Assembly: GCA_003214465.1 (NCBI GenBank)
Contig: QCLO01000002.1
Coordinates: forward strand, 111,129 to 175,128
Direction: 5' to 3'
DNA length: 64,000 bases
DNA from: Acidimicrobiales bacterium AG-414-N20
GTDB lineage: Bacteria > Actinomycetota > Acidimicrobiia > Acidimicrobiales > MedAcidi-G1
In this document: piece after piece, positions 27,520 to 36,420 of the stretch
Numbering within the stretch: position 1 is the first letter of the stretch
Layout of the letters: every line of letters begins with the position of its first letter
Program-made: the position numbers and the translations under genes
The notes under the pieces: generated by a model
What the model saw: the letters and a program-made list of their open reading frames with translations, nothing else
Database searches by the model: none
What the model was told of the DNA's origin: nothing

Positions 27520-29193
27520 TTAACCCTCATATCGATTTACGAGTGGTAAACGGCGATCTCGACCAAAACCTTTTTGTGTAACTCTAACCCCAGGAGGGTT
27601 TTGACGCCTTTTATATTCAGAAGTGTCAACAAGTTGAACAATCTCATCAACCATTTTCGTATCAAAACCATCTTTAACGAGTTCAGCTCTTGTTTTATCA
27701 CCTTCAATATATGACTTTAAAAGAGGATCCAAGATTTCATAAGAAGGCAAACTTTGATCATCGCGTTGATCTGGTCGAAGTTCAGCCGAAGGAGGTTTTT
27801 CCAATATTGACTTTGGAATTATTTCGCTTCCTTCTGAATCATTTCTCCAACGGGCTAAATCATATACACCAGTTTTATATACATCTTTAATAACTGCATA
27901 AGCACCAGCGGTGTCACCATATAAAGTCGAATAACCAACTGCCGCCTCACTTTTATTTCCAGTAGTTAAAACAAGCCAACCATTAGCATTTGCGAAGGCC
28001 ATTAATAAAACTCCTCGGATCCTTGATTGTAAATTCTCATCAGTAACACCAAAGAGATCTTGATTAAGATTAAGAGCCCATTCTTCTGAAAAAGTCGAGT
28101 GAATATCTTTGATCGGGAATTTGATCGAGGCTATTCCAAGGTTTTCAATCAATTGCTCGGCGTCTGTTAAAGAATCGGTACTTGAATAGCGTGATGGCAT
28201 CATTACAGCTGTCACATTATTTGGTCCTAAGGCATCAGAAGCTATAACTGCTACCAACGCAGAATCAATACCTCCCGATAACCCTAAACACACTTGGCTA
28301 AATCCACTTTTTAAAACATAGTCTCGAGTCGCAGTCACTAAAGCTAAGTAGAGTTCCTCATGAATTTCTAAGGGAGGTGCAATGTAGGGCTCAATTCTTC
28401 CTTCGTGTTCACGGGTCGAAGAGATATCTATTATCGGCAAAAGGTTTTCAGTAGTTTTATTCTCAATAGAAAGATCAGCCACAAGTGTTGATTCATAAAA
28501 CCTTGAAGATCTTAAAATAACTTCTCCTACAGAATCGGTTATAAAAGAACCACCATCGAAAACAAGTTCATCTTGACCGCCAACTAAATTGACATACGCA
28601 ATAGGAATATTACTTTTTTTCGAAATCTCATTTACAAGAGTCTCTCTTTCTTGCTGCTTACCTTGATGGAATGGAGAACCATTTATTGCAACAATCAATT
28701 GAGCACCTCCGTCAACAAGCGATTCGACTGGTCCATTCGGCACCCATAAATCTTCGCAAATCGCGAAACCGATGTTTACGCCTCCAATGGAAAAAAGGTT
28801 TAAAGGATCTGACCCCGATGAAAAATTTCTAACTTCATCAAAAACTTCAACATTTGGAAGATTCTGCTTTCTGTAACTTCCTAAGATTTCTCCTTGATAA
28901 CAAATCGCTATTGAGTTGTATACGTTTTCTCCATCTGAATCAGCAAACCCAACAACTAGAGCACAGTTTCCAGAAATAGAAGCTAAATCATTTAAAGCGG
29001 TTTTGTTATCTGCAATGAATCCCGGCTTGAGAACTAAATCTTCAAGTGGGTAACCCGTTAATGACATCTCTCCAAATACTGCTAGATCACAATGATCCAC
29101 TTTGTCTATGAGATCACGAATTAATTCAACATTTCCTTCTAAATCTCCTACAACTGGATTGATCTGAGCAAGAGCTAAGCGCAGTATTCCCAT
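27520..29193 (-). CDS. nadE: Glutamine-dependent NAD+ synthetase
   Basis: The enzyme amidates deamido-NAD to NAD. The N-terminal nitrilase-fold glutaminase has the triad Glu (FGEMSLTGYPLEDL), Lys (YRKQNLPNVEVFDE) and Cys (FAICEDLW). The C-terminal synthetase domain has the PP-loop LGLSGGIDSALVA and the ATP/substrate motifs TTGNKSE and GDTAGAYAVIKDVYK. The conserved family start is MGILRLALAQINP, so the ATG at 29193 is preferred to one five codons earlier (29208); neither has a strong ribosome-binding site. Length fits two-domain bacterial enzymes. Confidence 0.95.
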   Translation of the reverse strand: MGILRLALAQINPVVGDLEGNVELIRDLIDKVDHCDLAVFGEMSLTGYPLEDLVLKPGFIADNKTALNDLASISGNCALVVGFADSDGENVYNSIAICYQGEILGSYRKQNLPNVEVFDEVRNFSSGSDPLNLFSIGGVNIGFAICEDLWVPNGPVESLVDGGAQLIVAINGSPFHQGKQQERETLVNEISKKSNIPIAYVNLVGGQDELVFDGGSFITDSVGEVILRSSRFYESTLVADLSIENKTTENLLPIIDISSTREHEGRIEPYIAPPLEIHEELYLALVTATRDYVLKSGFSQVCLGLSGGIDSALVAVIASDALGPNNVTAVMMPSRYSSTDSLTDAEQLIENLGIASIKFPIKDIHSTFSEEWALNLNQDLFGVTDENLQSRIRGVLLMAFANANGWLVLTTGNKSEAAVGYSTLYGDTAGAYAVIKDVYKTGVYDLARWRNDSEGSEIIPKSILEKPPSAELRPDQRDDQSLPSYEILDPLLKSYIEGDKTRAELVKDGFDTKMVDEIVQLVDTSEYKRRQNPPGVRVTQKGFGRDRRLPLVNRYEG

Positions 29194-29237
29194 ACACTCA
29201 GCGTACATAGAGAGAATGACATGTTAATTACTTTCAG

Positions 29238-29963
29238 TTATCCCGATAATGATTGTTCGGTGATTTTTTTATCTAAACCCTCAATTATTTGGGTTATTGC
29301 GTCTTTAGCTACGCGATCGACTAGTCCGGAGATCACTTCCTCAAAACGTTCATCAAAAGTTTCTTCAATTAATTCTTGAATAAGACTTAACGTCAATTCG
29401 CTTGATTGATAAATTCCATCGTCAGCTTCAGAACCGACAGAATCCAGTTCCTCTATAGATCCAAGTAGATCAAGAATTGAATCAAAAATCTTCTCAATCT
29501 CTTCGAACATTTCATACTCTCTTATTTCAGAGCCCTCTTCCATCATTGGAGGCATAAAACTCTCACGCATCATCGGCGGCATGAAACCATCCATCATCGG
29601 CGGCATGAAACTCTCACGCATCATCGGTGGCATGAAACCATCCATCATCGGCGGCATCTGGTGATTATGTGAATGCCGATGCCATTCATCTATATCTCTC
29701 ATTAATGGTGGTAAAGGTTTAAACATTTTTAGTTCACCCTCTTTATGTTTACCACCGCGTTTTGATCGGTCTAAATGGCCATCTTGGTCAAAAAGTTCTT
29801 GTTTTTTATTACTGTTTAAAGTTTCATTTTCAAGAATCTGAGATCTATCTTGAATTGCCTGTACAGTCACTTCATCATCATCGATTGCAAAAATTGCTGC
29901 TACTGCAATAACAGCTAACAGTGCGAAAATAGCCACCCATCGAATGATCGAATCTCTCATCAA
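29238..29963 (-). CDS. Membrane-anchored Met/Pro/His-rich repeat protein
   Basis: The 241-residue protein starts with a signal-anchor helix (about residues 8-28, IRWVAIFALLAVIAVAAIFA). It continues with an acidic and basic linker, a His cluster (DEWHRHSHNHQ, 92-102) and five MPPMM repeats (103-141) separated by alternating DGF and RESF. The C-terminal 90 residues are acidic and helical (EEIEKIFDSILDLLGSIEEL). Met-rich MxxM and His clusters are typical copper or silver ligands in secreted metal-handling proteins, but this one matches no family I know. It lies between nadE and the GSII gene, with its own upstream gap of 119 bp. Confidence 0.75.
   Translation of the reverse strand: MMRDSIIRWVAIFALLAVIAVAAIFAIDDDEVTVQAIQDRSQILENETLNSNKKQELFDQDGHLDRSKRGGKHKEGELKMFKPLPPLMRDIDEWHRHSHNHQMPPMMDGFMPPMMRESFMPPMMDGFMPPMMRESFMPPMMEEGSEIREYEMFEEIEKIFDSILDLLGSIEELDSVGSEADDGIYQSSELTLSLIQELIEETFDERFEEVISGLVDRVAKDAITQIIEGLDKKITEQSLSG
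29541..29657 (-). repeat. Tandem 51-bp repeat encoding MPPMMDGF-MPPMMRESF
   Basis: Two nearly identical 51-bp units plus a partial third encode the repeats MPPMMDGF and MPPMMRESF. On the plus strand the unit shows as repeated copies of CATCATCGGCGGCATGAAAC differing by single bases. High nucleotide identity between copies points to recent duplication, and copy number could vary between strains without shifting frame. Confidence 0.85.
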
Positions 29964-30082
29964 GAACTCCTTACAAGCATAAAACTAGACCACTTATAAG
30001 GACTTATCTACATATGCGTGACAGAGCAAACACTTTAAGAACTACTGTCAGTACTGAGTAAGAAAATTTTTAATATCTTGAA

Positions 30083-31093
30083 TTAAGCCAAGGCCGAACA
30101 ACAAGTATTTGTAATCAATCTTGTTACCACATAAGGATCCATATTTGCATTTGGTCGTCGATCTTCTATATATCCTTTTTGATCAAGGTGTACTTGCCAT
30201 GGGATACGAATCGAAGCACCGCGGTCAGAAACTCCATAGCTGAACTGGTCGAACCTTTGAGTTTCATGTTCACCGGTTAACCGCTCTTCAGAACCAAGAC
30301 CATATCCAGCAATATGTTCAGCTGGTTTTCCTTCAGCTCCCAATGATTCACAAGCAGTGATAATTGCTTCGTAACTTTTACGCATAGCTTTTGTAGAGAA
30401 ATTTGTATGTGCTCCAGCTCCATTCCAATCACCCTTGATGGGTTTTGCAGCTACCGAAGCATCAACTCCAAAATCTTCGGCAACACGATAAAGAAGATAG
30501 CGAGCCATCCAAATTTGATCAGCAACTTCTACCGTATCAACTGGTCCAATCTGAAATTCCCATTGTCCAAGCATGACTTCGGCATTTGTACCAGAGATAG
30601 CTAATCCAGCATCCATGCAAGCTTTAGTGTGCGCTTCAACAATGTCTCGACCCGCAATTTCAATTGAACCAACTCCGCAATAATACGGGCCTTGTGGAGC
30701 TGGAAAACCTTCGACGGGCCAACCTAAAGGCCTTCCATCCATAAAGAAGGTGTATTCCTGTTCAATCCCAAATAGAGGTTCTTGTTTTTTATACTTTTCA
30801 AAAACTTCTACACAAGCTGCACGTGTATTAGTTGGATGCGGGGTCATTTCTCCATCTGGGAGAAGAACCTCACACAAAACAAGAACATCATCACCACCTC
30901 TAATCGGATCAGGACAAGAAAAAACTGGGTTAAGTACACAATCAGAATTGTCACCAGGTGCCTGATTGGTGCTTGAGCCATCAAAACCCCAAATTGGAAG
31001 GTCGCTAGAGTCATCAACTATCTTTGTCTTAGAACGTATATACGGCATAGGAACAGTGCCGTCGATCCAAATGTATTCAGCCCTTATTGACAT
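30083..31093 (-). CDS. glnII: Glutamine synthetase type II (GSII)
   Basis: The enzyme makes glutamine from glutamate and ammonium. It belongs to the eukaryote-like GSII family known from Streptomyces, Frankia and rhizobia: WGFDGSSTNQAPGDNSDC, LFGIEQEYTFF, GQWEFQIGPVD, DWNGAGAHTNFST and SIRIPWQV. The frame is open to 31120, but the ATG at 31093 follows a GGAG ribosome-binding site at six bases and begins MSIRAEYIWIDG as homologues do. The resulting 336 residues is normal. The gene is divergent from a type I synthetase across about 160 bp. Confidence 0.94.
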   Translation of the reverse strand: MSIRAEYIWIDGTVPMPYIRSKTKIVDDSSDLPIWGFDGSSTNQAPGDNSDCVLNPVFSCPDPIRGGDDVLVLCEVLLPDGEMTPHPTNTRAACVEVFEKYKKQEPLFGIEQEYTFFMDGRPLGWPVEGFPAPQGPYYCGVGSIEIAGRDIVEAHTKACMDAGLAISGTNAEVMLGQWEFQIGPVDTVEVADQIWMARYLLYRVAEDFGVDASVAAKPIKGDWNGAGAHTNFSTKAMRKSYEAIITACESLGAEGKPAEHIAGYGLGSEERLTGEHETQRFDQFSYGVSDRGASIRIPWQVHLDQKGYIEDRRPNANMDPYVVTRLITNTCCSALA

Positions 31094-31189
31094 GATTTTC
31101 TCCAATTTTTCATATAACAATTCTTAGTAGGTAAGTGATAAAAACATTTTTACACCACAGGAATGAGTTTCAAAGTCATTAGTTATTTG

Positions 31190-31205
31190 TTAACAAATTA
31201 TTAAC
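31190..31205. promoter_or_regulatory. Candidate GlnR-type box (TTAAC-N6-TTAAC direct repeat)
   Basis: The spacer between the divergent GSII and GSI genes holds TTAAC-AAATTA-TTAAC, two direct half-sites with an 11-bp period. Actinobacterial GlnR boxes are repeats of GTnAC/GAAAC-like half-sites with the same 11-bp period. A GlnR-like gene follows GSI, so a role in regulating both promoters is plausible. The site is short and in AT-rich DNA, so it could be chance. Confidence 0.35.
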
Positions 31206-31254
31206 GTAAGAAAAAATAGGTTGTCCTTGAACAAATTTTCGATAATCCTTGGTG

Positions 31255-32607
31255 ATGGACAAAATTCAAGAAAATCGTAATCATGCACAATTCGACTACG
31301 TTTTTCGGACCGTGGAGGAGCGTGGAGTTAGGCTAATACGCCTTTGGTTTACTGACGTTCTAGGCCGTCACAAATCAGTTGCGATTTCACCCGCTGAATT
31401 AGAAACAGTTTTCGAGGAAGGCCTTCAATTTGACGGTTCAGCGATTGACGGTTTTAGCAGAATCCAAGAAAGCGACGTGCTAGCTAGACCTGATCCTTCA
31501 ACTTTTGAATTGCTTCCATGGGTAGCTGATGATGAAGCTTCGGGAACTATGTTTTGCAACATCACAAATCTTGATGGAACACCTTTCGCTGGTGACCCGA
31601 GACAGGTTTTACGTAGAAATATAGATTCAGCCAGGGAAAAAGGATACGAAATGTTTTGTGCCCCCGAAATTGAATTTTTCTACTTTGCTAACCAAGAAAA
31701 TGGCATACAACCAATACCGTTAGATCAAGCCTCATATTTTGATTTAACAACAATGGATGTCGCTTCAGACCTCCGAAGACACACACTCCATATGCTTGAA
31801 GCTCTTTCCATACCTGTTGAATACTCATTTCATGAAGACAGTCCCAGCCAACATGAAATAGATTTACAATACACAGATGCTTTAAATATGGCTGATTCAG
31901 TGATGACTCTGCGATTAGCTGTTAAAAAAATCGCGTTAGATCGAGGCGTATATGCAACTTTTATGCCTAAACCTCTTAATGGTGTTCAGGGTTCGGGAAT
32001 GCATACACACCTTTCTCTATTTAGTGAAGGAAAAAATGTTTTCCACGACCCATCAGGAAACCTCTCCTCAATAGGACAATCATTTGTTGCAGGTCTTCTA
32101 TATCACGCTCGAGAGATAACCGCCATAACAAACCAATTAGTTAACTCATATAAAAGAATTAATGAGGGATACGAGGCTCCACGTTATGTTTCTTGGGCTC
32201 GTAATAACAGATCATCACTAGTTCGAATCCCAGTGCATAAACAAGATAAGCCCGATTCAGCAAGAATTGAATACAGAGCGGTAGACCCTGCTTGCAACCC
32301 CTATCTAGCATTTTCTGTAATGCTTTCAGCTGGTTTAAAAGGAATTGAAGAGAATTACGAACTGCCACCCGAAGCAACAACAAATCTCTATGAAATGAGT
32401 CGGGCAGAACAAAAAGAATTAGGGGTTGCTAGCTTGCCAGCAAATCTTTCCGAAGCTTTAGATGAAATGGAAGCATCAGAGCTAGTAAGAGAAGCACTCG
32501 GAGACCATATCTTTGAGTGGTTTCTACGAAATAAAAGAACAGAGTGGAATGAGTATCAACGTCAAGTTACACCTTTTGAAATCGACCAATATCTTCCTAA
32601 CTGGTAG
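31255..32607 (+). CDS. glnA: Glutamine synthetase type I (GSI-alpha-like)
   Basis: This is a dodecameric-type glutamine synthetase with LQFDGSAIDGFSRIQESD, APEIEFFYF, GSGMHTHLSLF, NNRSSLVRIPVH and IEYRAVDPACNPYLAF. The segment around NLYEMSRAEQKELGVASLP follows the Bacillus-like GSI-alpha form (NIYxMSKEE) rather than the adenylylated NLYDLPPEE of GSI-beta, so control by adenylylation is doubtful. The ATG at 31255 is used; a TTG two codons earlier is in frame. A GlnR-like regulator gene follows after 12 bp, and GSII lies divergently upstream. Confidence 0.94.
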   Translation: MDKIQENRNHAQFDYVFRTVEERGVRLIRLWFTDVLGRHKSVAISPAELETVFEEGLQFDGSAIDGFSRIQESDVLARPDPSTFELLPWVADDEASGTMFCNITNLDGTPFAGDPRQVLRRNIDSAREKGYEMFCAPEIEFFYFANQENGIQPIPLDQASYFDLTTMDVASDLRRHTLHMLEALSIPVEYSFHEDSPSQHEIDLQYTDALNMADSVMTLRLAVKKIALDRGVYATFMPKPLNGVQGSGMHTHLSLFSEGKNVFHDPSGNLSSIGQSFVAGLLYHAREITAITNQLVNSYKRINEGYEAPRYVSWARNNRSSLVRIPVHKQDKPDSARIEYRAVDPACNPYLAFSVMLSAGLKGIEENYELPPEATTNLYEMSRAEQKELGVASLPANLSEALDEMEASELVREALGDHIFEWFLRNKRTEWNEYQRQVTPFEIDQYLPNW

Positions 32608-32619
32608 CAAGAAGTTTTG

Positions 32620-33303
32620 ATGATTGAAACACTCCTAGTCTTTCCGGCACCTCCGCCCCCCGAATTATCTCAATGCCTTGATCAAAATGGTTGGGTTTGG
32701 AAAGCAATTAACAATTCTGATTCTGCTCTTGAAGACCAACCTGATGGCGGTTGGGGAGGTGGAATCATTGTTGCCGATTCTGATATTGAAGGAGCACTTA
32801 CACTTTGCAAACAACTACGACAAACAGAAAACCCCTTAGTGCCAATTCTTTTGCTTACTAGTAAAGGTCAAATAAATAGCTTTAAAATAAATGAAAATCT
32901 TTTTGACGATTTCTGTATCACACCTTTTCACCCCGAAGAGTTAGAGATAAGACTCAATAACCTCTTTTTCAAGTTTGGAAAAGAATCACAACCTGAGCTT
33001 ATAAATTACGGTTCGCTTATTTTAAATATCGAGACATACCAAGCAACTATCGATGACTCACCTTTAGATCTGACATATATGGAATATGAACTACTACGTT
33101 TTCTTGCTACAAGACCCGGAAAGGTATTCACAAGAGAAACACTTCTAAGTGAGGTCTGGGGTTATGACTATTACGGCGGAGGTAGAACGGTAGACGTCCA
33201 TATAAGACGGCTTAGGGCGAAACTTGGCGAAGAACATGCGAACCTAATCTCAACAGTGAGATCTGTAGGTTATAGGTTTGGTCAATCTCGTTGGGGTTCT
33301 TAA
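32620..33303 (+). CDS. GlnR-like atypical OmpR-family response regulator
   Basis: The C-terminal half is a winged-helix DNA-binding domain of the OmpR/PhoB type (LTYMEYELLRFLATRPGKVF, RTVDVHIRRLRAKLG, STVRSVGYRFG). The N-terminal receiver-like domain lacks the usual acidic pair (LLVFPAPPPP where DD is expected) and has TPF in place of KPF, so standard phosphorylation is unlikely, as in actinobacterial GlnR. The ATG at 32620 follows an in-frame TTG one codon earlier. The 12-bp gap after glnA argues for co-transcription and a role in nitrogen control. The gene converges on the next by 2 bp. Confidence 0.85.
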   Translation: MIETLLVFPAPPPPELSQCLDQNGWVWKAINNSDSALEDQPDGGWGGGIIVADSDIEGALTLCKQLRQTENPLVPILLLTSKGQINSFKINENLFDDFCITPFHPEELEIRLNNLFFKFGKESQPELINYGSLILNIETYQATIDDSPLDLTYMEYELLRFLATRPGKVFTRETLLSEVWGYDYYGGGRTVDVHIRRLRAKLGEEHANLISTVRSVGYRFGQSRWGS

Positions 33304-33304
33304 C

Positions 33305-33496
33305 TTAATCAGAAGTTTTTTCCTGCAACCAAGGATTAGATTCGCTTATTTCAAATAGTTCAGACTCTTTATGAGTTTTATCAACATCTTTTTTAACCAA
33401 TCCACCAATTAAAGCTGCCGCTAAAGCTCCACTCAACAAAATTGCAACAGGCATAACTACAACAAGCAAGATAATCATGATTACGGCTCCACCCAT
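33305..33496 (-). CDS. Small single-helix membrane protein, 63 aa
   Basis: The protein is an N-terminal membrane helix of about 25-30 residues (IMIILLVVVMPVAILLSGAL, then AAALIGGLV) followed by a short charged cytoplasmic tail ending in NPWLQEKTSD. The codon pattern and the charged tail argue for a true gene, and similar small proteins occur in related actinobacteria. An internal ATG seven codons in is a possible alternative start. No function can be given. Confidence 0.65.
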   Translation of the reverse strand: MGGAVIMIILLVVVMPVAILLSGALAAALIGGLVKKDVDKTHKESELFEISESNPWLQEKTSD

Positions 33497-33562
33497 AAAT
33501 GCATTCTGCCACCATAAAACTACTTACGCTATAAGTAATAAAAAGATTAAAAGAAAATACTC

Positions 33563-33910
33563 TTATCTTTTATAAACCATTGCCTCAATCTCTATACAAG
33601 CACCTAAAGGCAAAGCAGCAACAGCTACAGCAGAACGTGCAGGTCTGTGTTCATCAAATACCGCACAATAAATTTCATTCATTCGAACATAATCATCCAT
33701 GTCAGTTAAAAAGACAGTTGTCTTTACAACTTGATTAAGAGAAACTCCTTCAAGTTCAAGTAATTTTTTAAGATTCTCTAATGCCCTAGGTGCTTCAACA
33801 TCGAGACCACCATCTACAAGAGTTCCGTCAACATGTCCTATTTGACCACTGATCATTAAAAAATCCCCTGCATGCATTGCTGGAGTGTAGGGACCTACAG
33901 GTTTACTCAT
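33563..33910 (-). CDS. RidA family protein (Rid/YjgF)
   Basis: RidA proteins hydrolyse reactive enamine/imine intermediates formed by PLP enzymes. The 115-residue protein has the N-terminal PVGPYTPAMHAGDFLMISGQ, the middle LENLKKLLELEGVSLNQVV and the active-site region RPARSAVAVAALPLGACIEIEA, with the Arg that binds the carboxylate and the Glu near the end. It lies 36 bp downstream of the xanthine-dehydrogenase-like gene on the same strand, so the two may be co-transcribed. Confidence 0.93.
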   Translation of the reverse strand: MSKPVGPYTPAMHAGDFLMISGQIGHVDGTLVDGGLDVEAPRALENLKKLLELEGVSLNQVVKTTVFLTDMDDYVRMNEIYCAVFDEHRPARSAVAVAALPLGACIEIEAMVYKR

Positions 33911-33945
33911 ATCTTCTCCTTAATTTAGAAATTATAATTACACCT

Positions 33946-35481
33946 TTACTGGCCTATAGGCCATTCAGGCAAAGTGCCTTTATGTATCCATGTTGCTGCA
34001 GCAACTGCAGTGAATACTGCATCAGAACCATTGATGGGGTCACCTTTGTCAGGTTCAATCTCAACATTCACTTCAGGCATTTCGCCAGCTCTAACAATTC
34101 CAAAGGACCTAACTGTTAAATCCTGCACCTCACCGTTTTCATCGACTGTAAGCGATTCTGAAGTCACCCAACTCCAAGCCATGTGAGCTGCACCTATGCA
34201 ATATGATCTCAAAACTGTTTCATTTAATGGAAGTCCACAACGTACTGAAATATTGATTTGTTTTTCATCTACTTCAGCTGAAGCCGATGATCCATCAGGT
34301 GAGTAAATCGTTCCAACCTTACCAATAGCTCCACACAATAAAATTTGAGCTTCTGCCCATCCAGCTGCCCTTATCTTTGATGAAGTAGGTGGTCCATTTA
34401 TATCAATTTCTTCCACTTCTATTTCTGGGGCGACTGAATGAATAGCATCAACTATCCCGGGAGTTCGAGCGACTCTTATAATCCCTTTCCCATTTTTGTT
34501 AACTCCCCCAGCGATTGGTGGTCGTTTCGGACCCAGACGGACAGAATCTTCTCTTGATAAAATTGCTAAAACAGGTCTTCTATATTTATTAGCTAGCGAT
34601 CTTGCAGCTTCTGGTGCCAATGATTCAAGTTTTGACCCGAAAGCACCGCCATTAGCTAATGGTGTTGAAGGTTCGCCATCTGGTTCACACCAAGCAGAAT
34701 CAGTTTCTAAATATCCTGGTTCTACCCAGTTAGTTTTAAGAACTGCATCCCATTCTCCTGGCGGTAGCTCTATTGGAGAAACCGCTTTAATAGTTGTTCG
34801 TCTGCCTTGAATCTTTTGAGAAAGATTCCTCGCCTCATCCAAATCCTCGCCTAAAGACCACCCTCCGGAGGAGTCTGGTACTGCTACAAGACAATTTGAT
34901 GGTGCTGTATCAGCAGAAAAACCACCTCTACCTAAAGCAGTATCTAAGTCAATTTTTTGATTGGATCTACCTTCTATACTTGCTCTTCGAGAGGCTTCTT
35001 TTGTTTCAATAATTCCTTCTGATTTACCATATTTCTCCCAGGCCTCAACAATTGTTTGCCAACCTGTACATCTACACAAGTGCGCGTGCAAGGAACGTTT
35101 AACTTTATCGATCTCTACTTCTTCTCCATTTTTTTGAAGAGCCGCGAACCGCATAATTATCCCAGGGGTACAAAACCCGCACTGACTAGCTCCAACTTCC
35201 GAAAAAGCTTCCGCCCATTCGGTTTTTATTTCAGTATCTAGACCTTCCATTGTCGTGATTTCTCGACCTGCCACTCTTCTCACTGGAGTCACACAAGAAA
35301 TTCTTGCTTGTCCATCTACTAAAACAGTGCAACAACCACACTGGCCTTGAGGACTACATCCATCTTTTGCCGAGGTAATACCAACTTGACTACGTAAAAA
35401 ATCTAACAATGTAAGGTCTACATCATCAATTTCGAAGACCTCTCCGTCTACTTTGACTGTTAATTCTTTTTGGTCTTTCAT
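33946..35481 (-). CDS. Fusion of a 2Fe-2S domain with a reduced xanthine-dehydrogenase-type molybdopterin domain
   Basis: Residues 1-150 form a CoxS/XdhC-like domain with all eight cluster cysteines: C42, C48, C51 and C63 (plant-type 2Fe-2S) and C101, C104, C136 and C138 (CGFC and CRC). The remaining 360 residues resemble parts of the large molybdopterin subunit, with GGAFGSKL, RPVLAILSREDSV and SFGIVRAGEMPEVNVEI. The FAD domain is absent and the large domain is less than half its usual length. The C-terminal KGVGEPP with the catalytic Glu reads DKGDPIN here. It may be an electron-transfer or partner protein rather than a full hydroxylase. It diverges from a lipoprotein gene. Confidence 0.85.
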   Translation of the reverse strand: MKDQKELTVKVDGEVFEIDDVDLTLLDFLRSQVGITSAKDGCSPQGQCGCCTVLVDGQARISCVTPVRRVAGREITTMEGLDTEIKTEWAEAFSEVGASQCGFCTPGIIMRFAALQKNGEEVEIDKVKRSLHAHLCRCTGWQTIVEAWEKYGKSEGIIETKEASRRASIEGRSNQKIDLDTALGRGGFSADTAPSNCLVAVPDSSGGWSLGEDLDEARNLSQKIQGRRTTIKAVSPIELPPGEWDAVLKTNWVEPGYLETDSAWCEPDGEPSTPLANGGAFGSKLESLAPEAARSLANKYRRPVLAILSREDSVRLGPKRPPIAGGVNKNGKGIIRVARTPGIVDAIHSVAPEIEVEEIDINGPPTSSKIRAAGWAEAQILLCGAIGKVGTIYSPDGSSASAEVDEKQINISVRCGLPLNETVLRSYCIGAAHMAWSWVTSESLTVDENGEVQDLTVRSFGIVRAGEMPEVNVEIEPDKGDPINGSDAVFTAVAAATWIHKGTLPEWPIGQ

Positions 35482-35534
35482 AAAAGGGTCATTCTCCGTA
35501 AGTTGTTAAAACAACTAACTAGTAATCTTTACTT

Positions 35535-36413
35535 GTGATTACAAATAAGTTTCTTCTATCTCGCCGTCATGCGCTAATCAGCATTGCGGGTTTTACGGGT
35601 GGATTAATGCTTACTAACTGCGGAAATAAAGAAGATTCTAAAACGCTATCGCTTGGAGCGCGTTTCGCAGATGGTTTTCAAGCACCAACAATTTTTACTA
35701 GTGGTTCTCCTCAGCGCGCGCCCTACGTACTTCTTAATGAAGAAGGATGGCCTGTGTCCGAAGAAGCTCCGAATTCAATTAAATTACTTGTAAAAGAGGT
35801 TGACTCTGGAGAAACAATTTTCGATGGAAAAGTTAACCGACATGGGGAACTTGGGGTGATCCCATATTTTCCTCTAATTTTTAATCCTCCCAGATCTGGC
35901 GAATATAAAGTTGAGGGCGAAGGGTTAACTGGTCACCATCGACTACTTGTCGCTCAACCATCAGATATTCAACTAATTCAGATTGGCCAAAAAATGCCAT
36001 CTATTCAAACGCCAACAATCTTAAATAATTTACAAATTAATCCTATTTGCACTAAATCATCAGGCCCTTGCACTCTTCACAAAGAAAGCCTCGATGAATC
36101 TCTATCTAAACCCACTCCCACGGCATTGCTTATCTCTACACCTCAATTTTGCCAACAGGATGTTTGTGGCCCTGCTCTAGACATCCTTATTGAACAATCA
36201 GAATTGCTAGGAGAAAAACTGTCAATCATTCACGCCGAAGTTTTTAAGGAACCTGCAAAACAAAACTTTTCAGTTACACCCGTTGTTGAAGCCTTTGGTC
36301 TTACCTTCGAGCCAAGTTTGATCGTCGCAAATAATGAAAATGTAGTTACAAGCATTCTTCACTTTGCAATGGACACCAAAGAGGTATCAAAAGCACTATC
36401 AACTGTGCTTTAA
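35535..36413 (+). CDS. Exported lipoprotein with a thioredoxin-like C-terminal domain
   Basis: The GTG-started protein has a twin-Arg signal (SRRHALISIAGFTGGLML) ending in the lipobox LTNC, so it is probably exported by Tat and lipid-anchored. An immunoglobulin-like middle section (residues about 60-150) precedes a thioredoxin-fold segment, TALLISTPQFCQQDVCGPAL, with a Cys-x4-Cys in place of the usual CxxC. Homologues in Actinobacteria have STPxFC-CGP with the same spacing, as I recall. A role in extracytoplasmic redox or metal handling is possible but unproven. Confidence 0.78.
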   Translation: MITNKFLLSRRHALISIAGFTGGLMLTNCGNKEDSKTLSLGARFADGFQAPTIFTSGSPQRAPYVLLNEEGWPVSEEAPNSIKLLVKEVDSGETIFDGKVNRHGELGVIPYFPLIFNPPRSGEYKVEGEGLTGHHRLLVAQPSDIQLIQIGQKMPSIQTPTILNNLQINPICTKSSGPCTLHKESLDESLSKPTPTALLISTPQFCQQDVCGPALDILIEQSELLGEKLSIIHAEVFKEPAKQNFSVTPVVEAFGLTFEPSLIVANNENVVTSILHFAMDTKEVSKALSTVL

Positions 36414-36420
36414 AAAGAAA

